From contig CBDHHF010000004.1 of the NCBI GenBank assembly GCA_965263205.1, positions 20,127-84,126 on the forward strand: a DNA stretch of 64,000 nucleotides, written 5' to 3'. The notes under the pieces were generated by a model. That model was given only the letters and a program-made list of their open reading frames with translations. It was not told where the DNA came from and did no database searches. Below, piece after piece: positions 61,860 through 64,000 of the stretch (position 1 is its first letter; each line of letters begins with the position of its first letter). This DNA comes from JBCCIM01 sp965263205 (GTDB taxonomy: Bacteria > Bacteroidota > Rhodothermia > Rhodothermales > JAHQVL01). The position numbers and the translations under genes are program-made.

Positions 61860-62982
61860 AAGCCCATGCGAAACGAGTCAGACTAACAGGCAAAATGATG
61901 TCTGGCGCATAAAACAGGTTTTGCTCCGGAATAATTTCTTCAATGAGCGAAGGCGACGTCCAAAACAGGCGAATATCAGCACGCCCTGTATTTGCGACCA
62001 TTTCGATCTTGATTTTCTTGAACTGGCCGGCCTGCAGTGCAAGCTGTGTTGTTGTATTTGAATACCCGTCAAGATCCCAGGTGTCAATCAGAAGCACATC
62101 ATCGATCCAGAGCCTGGCGCCGTCTTCAGCCTCCAGCCGGATATCGTAGGTCTCTGAATAGTCTGGCAAGATGTGGCCCTCCCAGCGGACCGAAAATTCG
62201 TCTTCATCGACCAACCGGATAGGAATGCCATTTCCCCATTTGAAGTTTACCCGCGGATCAAGCCGCGTTTCGGGCGTGCCGCTTAATGTCGTGTTGTTAT
62301 AGTACGTCCCCCATAGGCCGGAAGAGGCTTGTCCGGCAACAGGAATCACGGCAATTTGGCTGCTATACTCGTCCGTATTACCCTGGCTATCTGTAACGGT
62401 CAACACAGGTTGGTATGTGCCGGCTTTTTGATAGGTATGCGACGGAGAAACGCCCGTGCCTGTGGTGCCATCGCCAAAATCCCAATTGTATGAGGTAAGA
62501 CTACCGCCATTGCTTGCTGCTGCTGATGCATCAAATTCGAGTTTGAGCGGATTGTCTACAGCCTGCTGATACGTGTAGGTGGCACTTGCATATCCCGAGA
62601 AGCCAATGTTTTCTACCAACACCACCCAGTCTTCGTCCTCTGCATTTGGTGGGGTGCCCAGGCTTTGCACGCCGGCGCGCGTAAAAGATGTTACTGACCC
62701 GTGTAAAAGGCCACCACCATAACGAGGATTGTACCATTTTACGCGATAGTTGCCCACGTTAGCAGCCAGATCTAACGTTGGATTGCCCCCTTCACGGAGA
62801 TACATCGCGTAGATCTCGCCAGGGTTTGCAAACACCAGGTGATCTTCATCATCAGCCAGATCGGTTTGGGGCGCCATTTCAGTAAATGGCAGGTGGTTGA
62901 AGAAGAAGTTGCGTGCATGCCGCGTGTACGCCCACATGCGTTTGTAGAGCCTGAAATCTTCTGTAGCAAGGTCGTATTGCAT
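61795..62982 (-). CDS. Middle fragment of the right-edge glycosidase (PKD, PA14)
   Basis: This frame contains the end of the TIM-barrel, a collagen-binding-like beta domain (Y-A-M-Y-L, V-K-W-Y-N-P-R), a PKD domain (about 150-225; Y-N-W-D-F-G-D-G-T-T), and a PA14-like domain (about 230-370; G-L-W-G-T-Y-Y-N-N, L-E-A-E-D-G-A-R-L-W-I-D). In-frame sequence continues back to about 63015 (G-V-E-W-F-F-G-D-R-K-P) before the first listed Met. PA14 and PKD here replace the ASH and beta domains of the paralogue at 45758, so the catalytic cores match but the tails differ. Confidence 0.82.
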   Translation of the reverse strand: MQYDLATEDFRLYKRMWAYTRHARNFFFNHLPFTEMAPQTDLADDEDHLVFANPGEIYAMYLREGGNPTLDLAANVGNYRVKWYNPRYGGGLLHGSVTSFTRAGVQSLGTPPNAEDEDWVVLVENIGFSGYASATYTYQQAVDNPLKLEFDASAAASNGGSLTSYNWDFGDGTTGTGVSPSHTYQKAGTYQPVLTVTDSQGNTDEYSSQIAVIPVAGQASSGLWGTYYNNTTLSGTPETRLDPRVNFKWGNGIPIRLVDEDEFSVRWEGHILPDYSETYDIRLEAEDGARLWIDDVLLIDTWDLDGYSNTTTQLALQAGQFKKIKIEMVANTGRADIRLFWTSPSLIEEIIPEQNLFYAPDIILPVSLTRFAWACGWRCDGADLGNGIRIEQRRL

Positions 62983-62992
62983 CGGTTTGCGG

Positions 62993-64000
62993 TCACCGAA
63001 AAACCACTCTACGCCGCGCGCCGCCGGCCATCAGGTTGCCCCAAAGCACGTCAGGACGTACCTCGTCCAGATTATATTCTTCGCCCCAGGGACGAACACC
63101 GGTCTTCCAGCCGCAACACTCATCCATCATGATGGCCCATCTACGGCCACTCGCAGTTGCCTGGTTGTACCAGTCTTTTGTGATGTTATAGACTTTCAGG
63201 TCGCCCGTGGCTTCTGAGCCGAGGTGAATCTGGAAGGAGATGCCCGAGAATGTTGGATAGCCCAGGAGCGGCCCGTAGATGGCTGTATACTCGTCTTCTC
63301 CAGGCCACGTATGTCCTACGACCGGGTGATCGTACGCGTCCAGGCCGGCAATATAGTCGATGTAGGCTTTGCGCTGCGCATCGGTATTACGATCGGAACG
63401 AAGTTCTTCGCCAATATTCCAGATGACGCCGTTGTGGTAGCCAAAGCGCGCCACCATCTCGCGGTAGAATAATTTGCGGTCCCTGCCCAGATCGCCGTTA
63501 TCTAGGAGCTGATCGTTGTCAATTTCCTGGAGTGCGAAGTGAAGGACGAGACCTTTTTCCTGCATGTGCTGGAAGACAATATCCCATTGCGCGAGTTTTG
63601 AAACGTCGTATCGGTCTAGCGTCTCGGGATCGATCCAGGGCCAAACATCTTCATTCCCTTCGTCTTCGCTATCATTTAAGCCAAGGTTGTTGATGAGGAT
63701 AAATGCTGCGTTCACATCCTGGCTTGAGAGGTAGTTTATCGCCCCGATCAACCCTTTGCCTTGATCCGTTTGCCAGGCAGGGTCGCCAACCTCCCAATCC
63801 TGGACATGGGGATCAAAGTCTTTGACGAAGTTGATTTCATCCAGGCTGTACGTTCCGTCGAATTCTGTATATGCGAGGATGTTTTCCGGGCTATCGGTGC
63901 CCCCCTTTATATACCAATCGTTGTTATCAAACTGGAGGTAGGACGCTCCGGTATTGCGTAGTGCACCTCGTCCTTTTAAATCTTTGCCTGTTTTGTCGGA
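62993..64000 (-). CDS. Apiosidase-like glycosidase, first fragment (cut by window edge)
   Basis: The frame is open to the right edge and continues upstream of the first listed start (63751). It reads I-K-G-G-T-D-S-P-E-N-I-L-A-Y-T-E-F-D-G, the same barrel region as I-K-G-G-A-D-S-P-E-N-F-L-A-Y-E-E-F-D-A in the 47706 gene. Two Glu candidates, in W-N-I-G-E-E and I-M-M-D-E, match those of the paralogue. The frame breaks at the end of the barrel (N-L-M-A-G-G-A-R-R-R) in a GC-rich run at about 63012-63023; dropping one base gives A-G-G-A-G-V-E-W. The N-terminal domains lie outside the window. Confidence 0.85.
   Translation of the reverse strand, partial: SDKTGKDLKGRGALRNTGASYLQFDNNDWYIKGGTDSPENILAYTEFDGTYSLDEINFVKDFDPHVQDWEVGDPAWQTDQGKGLIGAINYLSSQDVNAAFILINNLGLNDSEDEGNEDVWPWIDPETLDRYDVSKLAQWDIVFQHMQEKGLVLHFALQEIDNDQLLDNGDLGRDRKLFYREMVARFGYHNGVIWNIGEELRSDRNTDAQRKAYIDYIAGLDAYDHPVVGHTWPGEDEYTAIYGPLLGYPTFSGISFQIHLGSEATGDLKVYNITKDWYNQATASGRRWAIMMDECCGWKTGVRPWGEEYNLDEVRPDVLWGNLMAGGARRRVVFR

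Overview
The window looks like a chromosomal segment of a free-living, probably marine member of the Rhodothermota/Bacteroidota (Rhodothermales- or Balneolales-like). Seven secreted proteins end in the type A sorting domain of type IX secretion (N-P-F-N-P, then V-Y-D-x-x-G-R, then S-G-x-Y-x-Y, ending in K), which is typical of those phyla. GC content is near 50%, Shine-Dalgarno sites are patchy, and the household genes (Lnt, Maf, ClpS, signal peptidase I, SixA) are Bacteroidota-like. The taxonomic placement is inference; no rRNA or tRNA gene was found.

Layout. 1-13548: cell-envelope and housekeeping genes: two signal peptidases I in tandem (the first cut by the window edge), an L,D-transpeptidase, a zinc-ribbon/SPFH-GYF pair, an orphan ParA ATPase, SixA, an AI-2E family permease, a lipoprotein, a class I amidotransferase, and Maf with apolipoprotein N-acyltransferase (Lnt is frameshifted). 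13864-20148: an acidic unknown protein, a penicillin acylase family Ntn hydrolase, a tandem lamin-tail secreted protein and an NSS sodium symporter. 20519-25876: a 1785-residue multidomain secreted protein. 25984-30424: a compact four-gene surface-glycan operon (alpha/alpha-barrel protein, UDP-GlcNAc 2-epimerase, GT4 glycosyltransferase, sulfotransferase). 30516-31253: a MerR/TipAS regulator. 31704-40090: two large paralogous malectin proteins and a subtilase, all sorted by type IX secretion. 40481-45681: a lipoprotein, a STAS-like protein, a Gfo/Idh/MocA oxidoreductase and a GH92 alpha-mannosidase. 45758-49250 and 61299-64000: two related apiosidase-like glycosidases with DUF5060-type architecture, both broken by frameshifts. 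49815-61130: LuxE-like acyl-protein synthetase, porin, beta carbonic anhydrase, AspT/YidE/YbjL exchanger, EF-hand arylsulfotransferase, DinB-fold protein, ClpS and a hybrid histidine kinase.

How it fits together. Much of the window serves a surface life on glycans: secreted carbohydrate-binding modules (malectin, CBM-like, PA14, PKD), glycosidases (GH92, apiosidase-like), a protease, and synthesis of a probably sulfated surface glycan. The signal peptidases, Lnt and L,D-transpeptidase form the export and envelope side. No component of the type IX secretion machine itself is in the window.

Most unusual signals. (1) Degenerate seven-base tandem repeats occur in at least eight intergenic places and recall the heptanucleotide repeats of cyanobacteria. 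(2) The palindrome GCCGGC is about ten times commoner than chance in the first 5.2 kb. (3) Four frameshifts, all explainable as one extra base, three of them in the two related glycosidases. (4) A module of about 290 residues that I cannot name is shared by two giant secreted proteins. (5) Two palindromes lie in the leader upstream of the oxidoreductase/GH92 genes.
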